Positions 1 to 9,335 of a stretch of DNA of 64,000 nucleotides are shown here, piece after piece. This DNA is from Methanofollis aquaemaris. GTDB lineage: Archaea > Halobacteriota > Methanomicrobia > Methanomicrobiales > Methanofollaceae. The stretch spans positions 1,586,561 to 1,650,560 of the forward strand of contig NZ_CP036172.1 in NCBI RefSeq assembly GCF_017357525.1. Direction: 5' to 3'. The position numbers were made by a program, and so were the translations under genes. The notes beneath the pieces are model-generated. The model did no database searches and had not been told where the DNA came from. It saw only the letters and a list, made by a program, of their open reading frames with translations. How positions within the stretch are numbered: position 1 is the first letter of the stretch; each line of letters opens with the position of its first letter.

Positions 1-575
1 GGGGGCACGCCTCAAGCATACTGGATGAAAATTTCTTGTCGCTCGATCTCCGGGTGTTGAAATAGTTTAGATCCCTCTTTTCAGGACATAGGATCAGTGG
101 AGGTGCTGTTCAAGCGCCGCCCCTCGGTTATCCTCATACGTGGGGAGTCCGGGGGGTCTCCCCCCGGCGCGAGACGACGGTGAAGATTCTACGATCAAGG
201 GCGGCAATTGAACGTATCCTTCAGGGGCCCTGTTGCGAGGAGAGGAATCAAGTATCCCTCCGCACTCAGGAGAACTACAACGAGATATTTTCATCACGTA
301 TGCTTGAACCCGGGGTTCATGAACAATTCTACAAGGCTGAGATTCTTATTATTTCTCAGAATTCATCAAGATCTGCACCCTGCAATGTCAGCATCGAACA
401 CATTGAAGGACACCATCCCCCTTTATACAACCCGAAATAAATTCTCGCTGAAAACTTGAACCAACCTATTCAATCCCTCTCTCGAACAGAATCGATGAAC
501 TCATCATCGTCTGCAGCCCACACACATCGCCCATATCTTCTTATATCATCTCAACCATGCTCAATCGTGGTTTCC
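1..575. repeat. Intergenic repeat region, no convincing gene
   Basis: No convincing coding sequence is seen before the GerW gene. The stretch holds copies of two dispersed repeat families that recur in this window. One is a 'tttcatc..gtatgcttgaacccggggttcatg' type motif at about 284-345 (plus) and, inverted, at about 1-40. The other is a GC-rich block at about 110-220, with 'ccccccggcgcgaga' followed by 'gacggtgaag', that closely resembles 55905-55990. The short open frames here lack a recognisable start context. Confidence 0.6.
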
Positions 576-590
576 ATGACAGGAGAAGAG

Positions 591-986
591 ATGGTCAGAG
601 TAACCGCCGAAGAGCTCAGGAACTTCATCACAGCAAAGGCGGTCATTGGTGAACCCCTCGACCTTGGAGATAAGGTCGTCTTTTCGATCGCACGATTCGG
701 GTTTGCTTTCGGTGCCGGAGCAGGAAGAGGAAAAGAATCTGAGAAAGGCGGAGAAGGAGTGGGAGAAGGAGGAGGAGCAGGAGGGGGTGTCGATCCTATC
801 GCTCTGCTCGTCGTCCATAAGGATGTAAAGGGCCCAGGAGGCGTCCAGATCTTTCCGATGACCAAGAAAGGGATGGTCGCGGAAGTGATCGAGACGATCG
901 GGGAGAGCATCCCGCCGGTGATCGAGCAACTGGCCTCTGTCATCGGAGAGAAAAAGCAGGAAGCAGAGAAACCTGAAGAGGAGTAG
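591..986 (+). CDS. GerW (YtfJ)-family protein
   Basis: A small cytosolic protein of 131 residues. After a conserved opening (GEPLDLGDKVVF, then FGFAFGAGAG), a Gly-rich stretch and a DPIALLVV core lead to a C-terminal IPPVIEQL helix and a charged Glu/Lys tail. This is the layout of the GerW/YtfJ family (PF09579), whose role outside spore formers is unknown. The start at 591 is chosen because GGAG sits 5 bases upstream; an ATG at 576 is possible and the frame stays open to 456. It is followed 12 bases later by a DUF2953 protein, its usual neighbour in bacteria and archaea, so the pair probably acts together. Confidence 0.8.
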   Translation: MVRVTAEELRNFITAKAVIGEPLDLGDKVVFSIARFGFAFGAGAGRGKESEKGGEGVGEGGGAGGGVDPIALLVVHKDVKGPGGVQIFPMTKKGMVAEVIETIGESIPPVIEQLASVIGEKKQEAEKPEEE

Positions 987-998
987 TCGTCCAGAACC

Positions 999-1652
999 AT
1001 GGGAGGCAGCGAAATAATCCTCCTCTGCACCCTTCTAGGATTTGTCGGCCTCTTCATGTTCCTGATCCTCCTCATACCATTACGGATCAGAGGAGGCGGA
1101 TCGTTTGAGGGCGGAGACTGGGCGATCGCCCTCACTGCGAATTGGGCGGCCGCGGGGATCAGAGTGGAAGGCGGAGAGAAGTGGAAGATGACCTTCCTCC
1201 TCAGCAGGACACCGGTGATGAGAGTGTGCCTGCCTTCAGATGAAAAAATTCTTGAGACAGAGGAAGCGGAAGCGGAGGAAGAAGTGACGTTGCCGGGTCT
1301 GAAAGCGGTCAGAGAGGCAGGCTCGACACTCCCATATCTATTCCAGTATTTCAGGCAGATCATTGCCCATACCGGCCTTGAAAAAGTCTCTCTCTGGTTT
1401 CGCGGGGGATTCGGAGACCCGGTTACAACCGGCGAAGTTTTCGGTGCAGTGCAGGCATTGAACGGAGTTCTGTGGCCGACACCAATACACCTGAAGATGG
1501 AACCCCTCTTCGCAGAGGGTGAACCCGCCGGAGAGGGGGAGATCGCCTTCAACATCAGACGACCGGTTGCTCTCCTCGTCTCCGGGGCACGCCTGATCAT
1601 TCAGCCTGAAGTCCGCACCACCATCCAGAGAGCAACACGGAGAGACGAATGA
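999..1652 (+). CDS. DUF2953 membrane-anchored protein
   Basis: A protein of 217 residues with one N-terminal membrane helix (about residues 5-28, rich in Leu/Phe/Ile) ending in PLRIRGGG, followed by a soluble region. The middle carries an acidic stretch (EEAEAEEE). The C-terminal half has the family's 'VSLWFRGGFGDPVTTG' signature, then 'FGAVQALNG', matching DUF2953 (PF11167). Function is unknown; the family is repeatedly found beside GerW. The gene follows GerW by 12 bases and its stop overlaps the next start (ATGA), so the three form one operon. Confidence 0.8.
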   Translation: MGGSEIILLCTLLGFVGLFMFLILLIPLRIRGGGSFEGGDWAIALTANWAAAGIRVEGGEKWKMTFLLSRTPVMRVCLPSDEKILETEEAEAEEEVTLPGLKAVREAGSTLPYLFQYFRQIIAHTGLEKVSLWFRGGFGDPVTTGEVFGAVQALNGVLWPTPIHLKMEPLFAEGEPAGEGEIAFNIRRPVALLVSGARLIIQPEVRTTIQRATRRDE

Positions 1653-1888
1653 AAGATATCGTCGTCGGAGAAGCAGTCGTCACCGGTGACAGGGCAGTGG
1701 TTCCCTTCATAAAAGAAATCGAACTCTCGGGCGCGGGAGGGATCCTCTATTCGGCGCGACCGGTCGCTCTCATCGTCGCTGAAACCGGGAGTACGCTTCT
1801 CTTCCGTCTCGACACCGGGGTGTCCCTCTCTGAAGAGACGATCCACAAGGGGGTAGAACAGGCCTCTGATGCCCTCAAGAGAGAATGA
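1649..1888 (+). CDS. Small GerW-operon protein, possible short GerW paralogue
   Basis: A protein of 79 residues whose ATG overlaps the DUF2953 stop by 4 bases. The sequence (VVGEAVVTGDRAVVPFIKEI, then GAGGILYSARPVALIVA) has the same order of elements as GerW: a 'gdrAVVPF' strand, a Gly-rich turn, a 'PVALIV' strand and a final helix. It may be a minimal GerW-like domain. This is inferred from pattern only. It has no membrane segment or Cys. Confidence 0.6.
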   Translation: MKDIVVGEAVVTGDRAVVPFIKEIELSGAGGILYSARPVALIVAETGSTLLFRLDTGVSLSEETIHKGVEQASDALKRE

Positions 1889-2797
1889 AACCGGCTCTGT
1901 TGAATACCTCTTCTGGAGTGACCATGAGGGGCTGCTCACACCCTTGCCCATATGTGATGGTTCGGCAGAGGACGGGAACCCCCTCTGAACAATCACCGCC
2001 AGCCTCCTCCCCTATCGCAATCCCGGGGGTTCCAGGGGCAGAGCCCCCGGCGTAAGCGTGCGGGAAGGCACGTCGATCAGAAGATCTTTTGAACAATTTT
2101 CATCGCGTATGCTTGAGCCAGGGGTTCATGCCTGATTCAAAAGAGCCATCAGACCAATATCTCCACAGAAAGAACACCTCCCACTGTTACCTCATGATCA
2201 CCCTAACCCCTGAAGCGTGAAAGGCGGTTGCAACACTTAGTAGCAAGTCACGAACAAAAGACCACCAATAAATGCGCTTGAACGACGAAAATTTTTGACC
2301 GCGAAAAAATCCTCTGTACTAATCTTTGTGCGGGAGGCTGACCGCCCCCTGGTTCCCCACGTGAAGAGAGCGCCGGGGACGCCAACACCCTCTCCATGAT
2401 CTCCCCTCTGCCTTCCCGACCCAATCGCAATCCCAGGGGTCCGGGGGTAGCGCCCCCGGCGCGAGGGTGGGGGAAGGCATGGGATCGGACAAGCCGTCCC
2501 ACAGAAAAACGAAGAAATTTTTGCCACTCTCTCGCACCGGGGGGAGACACCCCGGACCCCCCCCGCAGCGAGGATAGAGGCGGGGCGGCGACGAAGTGAT
2601 GATCCCTCGCTGCCCCACCGTGAAGAGTGTAATCAACAGCCCCCCGGCCAGACATTTGAGGGGTGACTCGCCACTCGATCGAGTTCTCAGTCAAGAAACC
2701 CTGGCTTAAAGAAGATGGGATCGAGCCTATGGAAGTCATGATGATACATTACATGACGGCACCTGGCGGCGGTGACCCTCGGCGCTCTGCGGCGGAC
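1889..2797. repeat. Long intergenic region made of dispersed repeats
   Basis: About 900 bases with no supportable gene between the GerW operon and a convergent methyltransferase. 1910-2060 resembles 12050-12200 over roughly 120 bases ('ggcagaggac', then 'ccctctgaac'). 2093-2150 is a copy of the 'ttttcatcgcgtatgcttga' repeat. 2340-2640 holds GC-rich blocks of the 'ccggcgcgag..ggggaaggc' type. Open frames across it, on both strands, follow the repeats and show no protein-like features. Confidence 0.6.
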
Positions 2798-3628
2798 CTA
2801 ATCCTCCTCTTTTTCCCACCATATGTGCGCAGCGCGCGAGCGTTCCCGCATGACCAGGCCGTCTCCCTCCGCGACAAGCCACCACCCCAGGGCCTCGCGC
2901 ACCACCTTTTCCTGTCCTGCATCGGTCACCCCGAACTTCGGAGCATAGTGGACAAGGGCCTCCTCAAGATCTCTAAAATGTTCTTCCTCGAAGAGAGGCA
3001 TCATGCTCAGGTTCGGATGGAGCCCCATCTGCCAGAGGAGATTAAAGACCACGTCGGCCTTCGGGACCGGACAGTATGGTGCTCCATGGAGGGAAGGCCA
3101 GATCTCGAGGTAGTGCCGTTCCCATCCGGGGAGATCAGCGAACCAGAAGAGATGCACCGATTCTGAGGAGACGGCGTCCATCTTCTTCAGGGCCGCCGCG
3201 AGGTCTTCCATCGCAAGGGAGAACGAGGCAATGACAAGGTCGTACGGCCCCTCCAGATCGCGGGCGGGCACCACCGCCTCCCACCGCTTCTGCACCACCC
3301 GTATGTTCTTCTGACCACTTGCACCGGTTTTTTCTTCGATAACCGACACCATTCCTGCAGCAGGTTCCACTGCGGTGACCGACTTCACCCGCCCGGCGAT
3401 AGGAAGAGCAAGGGTTCCGGGGCCGGCACCAATATCGAGGACCGAGATCCCCGAAGCCAGAGGGAGGAGGGCCAGCGTCGCGGCCACCCGCTCAGCCGGC
3501 ACCCTGTACTCTGCCGCCACCCTTCTTTTGCCCCAGAGATCTCTTCCAGTCCTGAAACCCGGGACCGAATGATTCTCTCTGATCATCTCCGCCCAGACCC
3601 TATTCCAGTCCGTCTCCCCTGCTTCCAT
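2798..3628 (-). CDS. Class I SAM-dependent methyltransferase
   Basis: A soluble protein of 276 residues. The SAM-binding motif I is clear at about residues 62-72 (VLDIGAGPGTL), followed by TAVEPAAGM (motif II acidic residue) and 'YDLVIASFSLAM' (motif IV). The N-terminal region (VWAEMI, then RDLWGKRRVAAEY) and the Trp-rich end resemble archaeal methyltransferases found near metal-uptake or cofactor genes. The substrate cannot be told. It is monocistronic, faces convergent repeat DNA downstream, and has no clear Shine-Dalgarno, suggesting a short or absent leader. Confidence 0.75.
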   Translation of the reverse strand: MEAGETDWNRVWAEMIRENHSVPGFRTGRDLWGKRRVAAEYRVPAERVAATLALLPLASGISVLDIGAGPGTLALPIAGRVKSVTAVEPAAGMVSVIEEKTGASGQKNIRVVQKRWEAVVPARDLEGPYDLVIASFSLAMEDLAAALKKMDAVSSESVHLFWFADLPGWERHYLEIWPSLHGAPYCPVPKADVVFNLLWQMGLHPNLSMMPLFEEEHFRDLEEALVHYAPKFGVTDAGQEKVVREALGWWLVAEGDGLVMRERSRAAHIWWEKEED

Positions 3629-3741
3629 GGACTATAATAGATTTGAAGAGACAAAAAAATGGTTCTAGCCCCCTTATGATCCACAGATGGGGATAAGGCT
3701 CATATGCAGGACCGGACAATCACTCTCCGGTGACGCTGCCT

Positions 3742-3921
3742 ATGGACAAGACTGGTGTTGCAATGATTGTCGTGGGGTTGGTCCTGATTGCCGCCGGCAT
3801 CTACGGGATCACCCTCCTCACCCCTGAAGTGGTGACCTTCCTGATCGGTCTCATCGAACTCGCCATCGTGATCATCGGCCTCGGACTCCTCGTGGTCGGC
3901 GTGATCATGGCAAAAGAGTGA
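3742..3921 (+). CDS. Small two-helix membrane protein
   Basis: A protein of 59 residues, almost all membrane: helix 1 about residues 6-24 (VAMIVVGLVLIAAGIYGI) and helix 2 about 32-54 (LIGLIELAIVIIGLGLLVVG). The ATG at 3742 is preferred because GGTGA lies 8 bases upstream. An in-frame GTG at 3730 would add four residues. No family is recognised. It is divergent from the methyltransferase and convergent with the next gene. Confidence 0.6.
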   Translation: MDKTGVAMIVVGLVLIAAGIYGITLLTPEVVTFLIGLIELAIVIIGLGLLVVGVIMAKE

Positions 3922-4099
3922 TCATTATTCTGGAGCACAGACAGCGGGCCTTCATACCCCTGTCCATTTTCTCCTGCAGAAATGAGTGATGAAAAATAGT
4001 TCTTCAGTTTTTCGGTCCGACGCCCCCCCGCCGATCTTCGCCGTGGGGGAGTTCGGGGGGTCGCTCCCCGACACTCGCACCTCAGAAATACTACAGAGC

Positions 4100-5257
4100 C
4101 TATTTCTCGTTCTCCTTCGCCTTCTTCCACGAGCGAAAGATCACCGCACCGGCAATCACCGCAACGACAAGAATGAGCACAACAGCGGTTATCGGGAAGG
4201 ACTGACCCTCTCCCTCTCCACCGGTCGGGAGCGTGGCCTTGACCCCGATCATGACGGTCGTCGAGTAGGTGTTCCCGTCGGCATCCTTATAATCGATGAC
4301 TAGGGGGACTTCGGTGGCGTTCTCCACCTTGAAGGTGACATCGAAGTTTGCAAGGTCGTCAGGGTCGAGAGACGCAACCGGATAGACCTGGTTCGGGTCC
4401 ACAGGCACTGCCGGGTCACCAGTGGTGATCACCACCGCCTTCGCCACCTCGAGACCGGTGTTGGTGACATCGCCGTTCGCCCGGTAGTGCCCCCCTTCTG
4501 CAGTGACTTCAACCCCTGAGACCACGATCTCGGCCCGCTTTTTGTCCTCTGAGAAGACAATCGGGAGGGGCACCTCGATGTCCCGCTGGTTGTCGCCGTT
4601 CCGGTAACGGAGGGTGAAGACCAGATCAGTCTCTTCAGCAGGAGTAATGTTGAAGGTGACCTCGCCAGCCTGGTCAGGCTCAAGGGCGCCGATGAAGGCG
4701 CTCGTCGGGGTGACCTCAAGGCTCTGACCTGACGGTACGACCGAGACACCGTTGATCGGGCCGGCACGCGGGTTGCTCACCGACACCCGCACGATCTCCT
4801 TCTTGTCCCTGACAAATGAGTCAGGTCTGGAGGTGACAGAGAACCGCGGCTCTGTCCCGTCCACCTTCACCGGGACAGGATACCTCAGTGACCCTGCATC
4901 TCTGAAGTCGAGGACAAAGACCGGGTAAAAGGTTCCTTCATTCAGCGAGGCCTTTACCCTGAAGGTGAAGGTGGCCTCGTTCCCCGGCCCCAGGGCTCCG
5001 AATGTCTGATAAGGGTTATTGATGACTGCCACGTTCTTCTCAGTATACAACCGAGCACTGCTGATCGGGACACTCTCTTCGGCGGTGTTCTTTATCGTCA
5101 CGGTGACCGTCGCCTCGTCGCCAGGCATCAGAAGTGCCGGATCGGTCTGGAACCCGAGGACCGTCACTCTCGCCGCATTCTCCTCACCGTTGACTGCCGC
5201 CGCAGTTGTCGGAAGGAGAAAGAGGAAGACCATGAAAAATATCCACATCGCCCGCAT
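4100..5257 (-). CDS. Exported COG1361/S-layer-like protein with C-terminal membrane anchor
   Basis: A protein of 385 residues with a signal peptide (about 1-21, ending TTAAAV), tandem Ig-like beta domains, and a C-terminal membrane helix (about 355-377, ITAVVLILVVAVIAGAVIF) followed by a short basic tail. The repeated 'PGDEATVTVTIKNTAEE' and 'LEPDQAGEVTFNITPAE' patterns are typical of COG1361/CARDB-like archaeal envelope proteins. The outside domain probably binds a partner near the S-layer. It directly follows a Yip1-family gene, whose stop abuts its ATG, so the two are co-transcribed. Confidence 0.75.
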   Translation of the reverse strand: MRAMWIFFMVFLFLLPTTAAAVNGEENAARVTVLGFQTDPALLMPGDEATVTVTIKNTAEESVPISSARLYTEKNVAVINNPYQTFGALGPGNEATFTFRVKASLNEGTFYPVFVLDFRDAGSLRYPVPVKVDGTEPRFSVTSRPDSFVRDKKEIVRVSVSNPRAGPINGVSVVPSGQSLEVTPTSAFIGALEPDQAGEVTFNITPAEETDLVFTLRYRNGDNQRDIEVPLPIVFSEDKKRAEIVVSGVEVTAEGGHYRANGDVTNTGLEVAKAVVITTGDPAVPVDPNQVYPVASLDPDDLANFDVTFKVENATEVPLVIDYKDADGNTYSTTVMIGVKATLPTGGEGEGQSFPITAVVLILVVAVIAGAVIFRSWKKAKENEK

Positions 5258-5926
5258 CTAGAGAACTCCCAGCGACCAGATCTGAATGATGATATATATC
5301 CCCACCGGCACCCCGACGGTGATGGCCGCGTTGCGCAGGGTGAGGGAGCGTGCATGCCGCATCCCGAAGATCCAGATGTTCGCGGACCAGAGGATAAATA
5401 GAATCCCAAGAATTGCGGACATCATGGTCATCGGAGAACTGGCGATCGCCTGGCCAAATGCCTCCGCTCCGGCCGGGGTGGTCGGGTCGACCTGCGGGAG
5501 TACAATGGAGGGGGCGTAATAGAGGATGGCCACAGACGAGAGCACATACCCTAAGACCATCGGGAGAAAGCCATAGCCCACTGCCTCAAAACTCTTTTTT
5601 ATATCGCCTACACCCCTTAAAACCGCTGAAAGGAGATGGAAAACGATTACGAACAGAATAAAAATGAAAATCGTACCTATAAGAGAGAACAAAGCCGCAA
5701 TGACTCCTCCAATCCAGAGAAACGACTGGGCCTCGGGGGGAAGAAGCGGCCCCATGATCCCGACCATCGTGTATGCACCCGGTGCTGCAGCAAGCCCGGC
5801 TAGCAGGACAAACAGCAACGGGAACTTCAGTCCGGCCTCCTGACCCGCCCTCTCTCTGAAGAAAGCATCGGGGTTGAGAAGGAGGTCGACAATCCAGTGA
5901 CTCATGGTGATCTCTGGAACGTCCAT
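5258..5926 (-). CDS. Yip1-family membrane protein
   Basis: A protein of 222 residues with about five membrane helices. The opening (VDLLLNPDAFFRER) and the central 'SFEAVGYGFLPMVLGYVLS' are typical of archaeal and bacterial Yip1-domain proteins (PF04893). A second in-frame ATG at 5905 may be the true start, because a TATA-like ATATTTATA sits about 33 bases upstream of it. Yip1 proteins in archaea often precede COG1361-type exported proteins, as here, suggesting a role in envelope assembly or export that is not yet defined. Confidence 0.75.
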   Translation of the reverse strand: MDVPEITMSHWIVDLLLNPDAFFRERAGQEAGLKFPLLFVLLAGLAAAPGAYTMVGIMGPLLPPEAQSFLWIGGVIAALFSLIGTIFIFILFVIVFHLLSAVLRGVGDIKKSFEAVGYGFLPMVLGYVLSSVAILYYAPSIVLPQVDPTTPAGAEAFGQAIASSPMTMMSAILGILFILWSANIWIFGMRHARSLTLRNAAITVGVPVGIYIIIQIWSLGVL

Positions 5927-5946
5927 GCCATATAAATATAAGGCGC

Positions 5947-6315
5947 TTATTCCTCCAGCGCCAGGAGGATCGCCTTCCTGAAGATTATCTCAGGAACGAC
6001 GCATCCCGCATGTGCACCGGAGGCATAGGCAATCTCCGGATGACCGAGTTCCTCCATCCTTGATGGGCCGGTGCAGTAGGCCGCGGCACCCGCGACTTCG
6101 TCAACCAGATCCTCCAATGGGATCTCATTGAAGAAGACCTCGGATCTGTCGTCAGCGGTCTCTTCCACCCTTATCTCAATCTCGATCCCGTTCTCCTCAA
6201 GGAGAGGGCGCATCTCACTCAAGACCGCACCCAGTGAGCGACCGGTATCGGTGGTGCGATACTGACATCTCACCCCCACGCCCCGACGCCAGAGGACAAC
6301 AAACCGGTTTTTCAT
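5947..6315 (-). CDS. DUF2703-family protein
   Basis: A soluble protein of 122 residues. It contains 'CQYRTTDTGRSL' near the N-terminus and a 'SEVFFNEIPLEDLV' core, as in DUF2703 (PF10865), a family with a thioredoxin-like arrangement and conserved Cys. Further Cys lie at 'AAYCTGPSRM' and 'AGCVVPEIIFRKAI'. The start at 6315 is chosen for the strong Shine-Dalgarno GGGAGGT 6 bases upstream; the frame is open to 6375. Function unknown; possibly metal or redox related. Confidence 0.7.
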   Translation of the reverse strand: MKNRFVVLWRRGVGVRCQYRTTDTGRSLGAVLSEMRPLLEENGIEIEIRVEETADDRSEVFFNEIPLEDLVDEVAGAAAYCTGPSRMEELGHPEIAYASGAHAGCVVPEIIFRKAILLALEE

Positions 6316-6398
6316 CAGGCTACCTCCCGGTTCCGCATCAACATACCCCACAGGATTGAGAGCAGACCATATCAACCTGCGCCGGGGGGAACATCAGG

Positions 6399-8183
6399 TC
6401 ACCCCCGCTTTCTGAGATAAGCCTGCACCTTCTCCGACTCGATCCATCCCTTATCAAGACGGTCAATGATCTCATCGATGATCCTGGCCTGTTCAAGGAT
6501 CCGCTCCGTATCTTCCTCTGTGCAGTTGAGATCGGCAAGCCCAACGATCACCGAGAGGGGGTTTCTGATCTCATCCCCGAGAGTGGCGAACTGGGCGATG
6601 TTCCGATCGATCTGAGCATATGCCTCTTCACGGGCCTGCTCCATCTCCCGGCGCTCGGTGACGTCACGCACCACCCCCTGGATCCCGGTCACCACACCTC
6701 CGATCATGATGGGGGCGGCATTGATCTCGAGGTACCTGGGGGATCCGTCCTTCGCACGGATAGAGACCGCAACACCTTCAACCGCGTTGCCACCTTTAAG
6801 AGCACTATTTGCCTCTTCCACTATTTTTCGCCAGTTTTCATCGAGATCGACAAAGTATGATTTCCCGACGAACTCTTCTGGATCATAACCGGCAACCCTC
6901 CTGATAGAGGGGGAGAGATAGGTATACCGCCCTTCTGCGTCGGTGATAAATATTATATCGAAACTGCGCTCTGCAATCCCACGGAACATCTCCTCGCTTT
7001 TTCTCAGGGCAATTTCGGTCTTTTTTCTCACGCTAACAGTATATCCCAGAAACGTAACCAGGAGAAGAAGGATCACAAGAGCAAAGATCACCACCGTCAG
7101 GACGTCGCGATCAATCTCGACGGCCGTCTTGGGGGCATTGATCACTATGCTCCCGGCCGGGAGATCCGACTCCTGAAGATCGAACCGTTCTAACTGGTGA
7201 TAATCGAAGGTGTACACCCCTTGCAGATCTTTTTTGATCGGGATTGTCGAAGCGGACTCGCCCTCGAGGATCCGCAGGGCCGTTCCACCCGCTGCAGTCC
7301 CCTGCTCTCTCCCTGAGGTGAGACGGCCACCTATCAGCCCTTCACCCAGATAGATATTCCAGACCCCATAGACAGGAACCGAAGAGGCATTTGAAACATC
7401 GCTGATCACTTCGGCATAATCATACGAGGTGCCGTCAGGGTCCAGATAATAGGTCATCAGGAGGACGACCGCATCGGGAGGGAGAGTTGAGACATCTTCC
7501 AGAGTCTGGTCAAAACTCTGCTCCGCCGGCGAGATGATCTCAATACGACCGCGATATTCTTCGGCCGCCCTCTCGATCACCTTCTGATTGGAAAGACCGG
7601 TCTCTGATCGGTCGTTGACGACATAGACTCTCCGCACGTCTGGATCAAGGGTGATGGCGGCATGTATGGTGCCGACCACATCGTAGGCCTCGACAATCCC
7701 GGTGCAGTCTTCCCAGTCATCAAGGTACGAGTCTTCGAAGTAGTTCACCCCGCAGAACACGACCGGGACACCCGGAAAGAGGTCGTCGTGATATTCGCGC
7801 AGAAAATGGAAGGCGTACTCGTCGGAGCAGATGATCACGTCAAAAGAGGTACCTGCATACTTGACCTTCAAAAGGTCGAGCATCTTCTCTGCATACCCGG
7901 GCGAGTCCACCCGTGGCATATCCATATATTCAATGTACAGATCGACGTCCTGTTCCGGGCCGTCCAGAACCGAACACACCCCGTCCGTCACATCGTCGCT
8001 CCAGGAGAGACCGTCATAGTAGGAATGAAGAAGAAGGACATTGTGATGATTGTCCGGGACAGTTGCTCCGACCGGTGAAAAAGGGGTGATTATAAGGGAA
8101 AATAAAATGAGAACCAGGAGGAAAACCTTCCAGACGCCACCCCTGCCGTCGGAACCGGGCCTTCCTGTCATCTTCTCAGGCAC
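6399..8183 (-). CDS. Periplasmic-binding-like / PAS sensor with degenerate HisKA tail
   Basis: A protein of 594 residues. Order: signal or membrane helix (about 18-38), an extracytoplasmic domain resembling ABC substrate-binding proteins (about 45-350, NHHNVLLLHSYYDG onward), a second membrane helix (about 363-387), one PAS domain (about 398-520) and a short helical HisKA-like tail. The tail reads ATLGDEIRNPLSVIVGLADL, so the usual phospho-accepting His is Asp, and no ATPase domain follows. It should sense an outside ligand but cannot act as a standard kinase. Starts at 8183 (GTG) and 8171 (ATG) are both possible. It lies 9 bases after the aminotransferase. Confidence 0.75.
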   Translation of the reverse strand: MPEKMTGRPGSDGRGGVWKVFLLVLILFSLIITPFSPVGATVPDNHHNVLLLHSYYDGLSWSDDVTDGVCSVLDGPEQDVDLYIEYMDMPRVDSPGYAEKMLDLLKVKYAGTSFDVIICSDEYAFHFLREYHDDLFPGVPVVFCGVNYFEDSYLDDWEDCTGIVEAYDVVGTIHAAITLDPDVRRVYVVNDRSETGLSNQKVIERAAEEYRGRIEIISPAEQSFDQTLEDVSTLPPDAVVLLMTYYLDPDGTSYDYAEVISDVSNASSVPVYGVWNIYLGEGLIGGRLTSGREQGTAAGGTALRILEGESASTIPIKKDLQGVYTFDYHQLERFDLQESDLPAGSIVINAPKTAVEIDRDVLTVVIFALVILLLLVTFLGYTVSVRKKTEIALRKSEEMFRGIAERSFDIIFITDAEGRYTYLSPSIRRVAGYDPEEFVGKSYFVDLDENWRKIVEEANSALKGGNAVEGVAVSIRAKDGSPRYLEINAAPIMIGGVVTGIQGVVRDVTERREMEQAREEAYAQIDRNIAQFATLGDEIRNPLSVIVGLADLNCTEEDTERILEQARIIDEIIDRLDKGWIESEKVQAYLRKRG

Positions 8184-8192
8184 CGCCTCGCT

Positions 8193-9335
8193 CTAATTCC
8201 CACTCTTCCAGAGCCTGATACGGTGCATCGCCTCTTTCAGGGTCTCAAGGGAGGCCGCATAACTGACCCGTATCCAGCCAGGAGCGTTGAAGGCACTGCC
8301 CGGCGTCGCAGCCACGTGCGCCTTGTTGAGCCACTCGTGAGCGATGGCCATGTCGTCGCCTTCCACCTTCACGAAGGCGTAGAAGGCACCGTCCGGTGGG
8401 GCGACCGTGTAGCCCATCGAACCGAACTCGTCGAGCATGTACATCCGGCGCCGCTCGAACTCCTGCCGCATTGCCTCGACACAGGACTGGTCGCCGGTGA
8501 GGGCCGCCACCCCGCCCCACATCACGAAGGTGGTCGGATGAGAGACAGAGTGCTGCTGGACCTTGACCATCTGGCGGAGGATCGGCAGCGGTGCCACCGC
8601 ATAGCCAAGCCGCCACCCGGTCATCGCATAGGCCTTCGAGAACCCATTGATGGTTACCGTCCGCTCGGCCATGTCGCCGATGGAAGCAAGAGAGAGATGT
8701 TCTCTCCCATAGATGAGTTTCTCGTAGATCTCGTCTGAAAGGGCGATGAGATCATAATCTTCACAGAGGTCGGCGACCAGTTTGAGCGATGCCTGCGAGA
8801 GGACGGTTCCAGCCGGGTTGGATGGGGAGTTGACCACGATCATCCTGGTCTTCTGCCCCACCCGTTCAAGGATCGAGTCGTCGATCTGGAAGTCAGGCTC
8901 ATCCATCATATGATGGACGACCCGGCCTCCGGCCATCTGGACGCAGGGTTCATAACTAACCCAGGCGGGGTCCGGGAGGATGACCTCATCGCCGGGGTTG
9001 AGGCATGCCTGCATCACCTCATAAATGGCACTCTTGGCCCCGCAGGTGGCGATGACCTGTTCGGGCCCGCAGGGGATCCGGTTCTCGGTCCGGCACTTCT
9101 CCGCCACCGCGTGCAGGAGTTCGGGGATACCGTTTGAAGGGGCATAGTGCGTCTCGCCCCTCTTCAAGGCATCACAGCAGGCCTGCACGATGTGTTCCGG
9201 GGTATCGAAGTCGGGCTCGCCGATAGAGAGAGAGATCACGTCGATCCCCTCTCTCTTCATCCGCTTGGCGGCGTCCGAGATCTCGATCGTCGCCGACGGG
9301 GCGACAGCACCGACCTTCTCAGAGAGGGCTCTCAT
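8193..9335 (-). CDS. Class I/II PLP-dependent aminotransferase (aspartate aminotransferase-like)
   Basis: A protein of 380 residues, the usual length for fold-type I aminotransferases. The PLP-binding Lys is in '[16 protein letters not shown]'; the substrate-binding '[15 protein letters not shown]' and '[12 protein letters not shown]' blocks and the C-terminal 'WIRVSYAAS' Arg are all present. It probably moves an amino group between aspartate or another amino acid and 2-oxoglutarate. Its ATG overlaps the end of ribH by 4 bases, placing it in the riboflavin operon; specificity is not decided by sequence. Confidence 0.85.
   Translation of the reverse strand: MRALSEKVGAVAPSATIEISDAAKRMKREGIDVISLSIGEPDFDTPEHIVQACCDALKRGETHYAPSNGIPELLHAVAEKCRTENRIPCGPEQVIATCGAKSAIYEVMQACLNPGDEVILPDPAWVSYEPCVQMAGGRVVHHMMDEPDFQIDDSILERVGQKTRMIVVNSPSNPAGTVLSQASLKLVADLCEDYDLIALSDEIYEKLIYGREHLSLASIGDMAERTVTINGFSKAYAMTGWRLGYAVAPLPILRQMVKVQQHSVSHPTTFVMWGGVAALTGDQSCVEAMRQEFERRRMYMLDEFGSMGYTVAPPDGAFYAFVKVEGDDMAIAHEWLNKAHVAATPGSAFNAPGWIRVSYAASLETLKEAMHRIRLWKSGN

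Noticed and set aside
551-1600. A 349-codon minus-strand open frame over the GerW operon
   Set aside because: It is antisense to GerW and DUF2953, has biased residues (Ser/Pro/Arg) and no recognisable domain; the plus strand genes fit known families.
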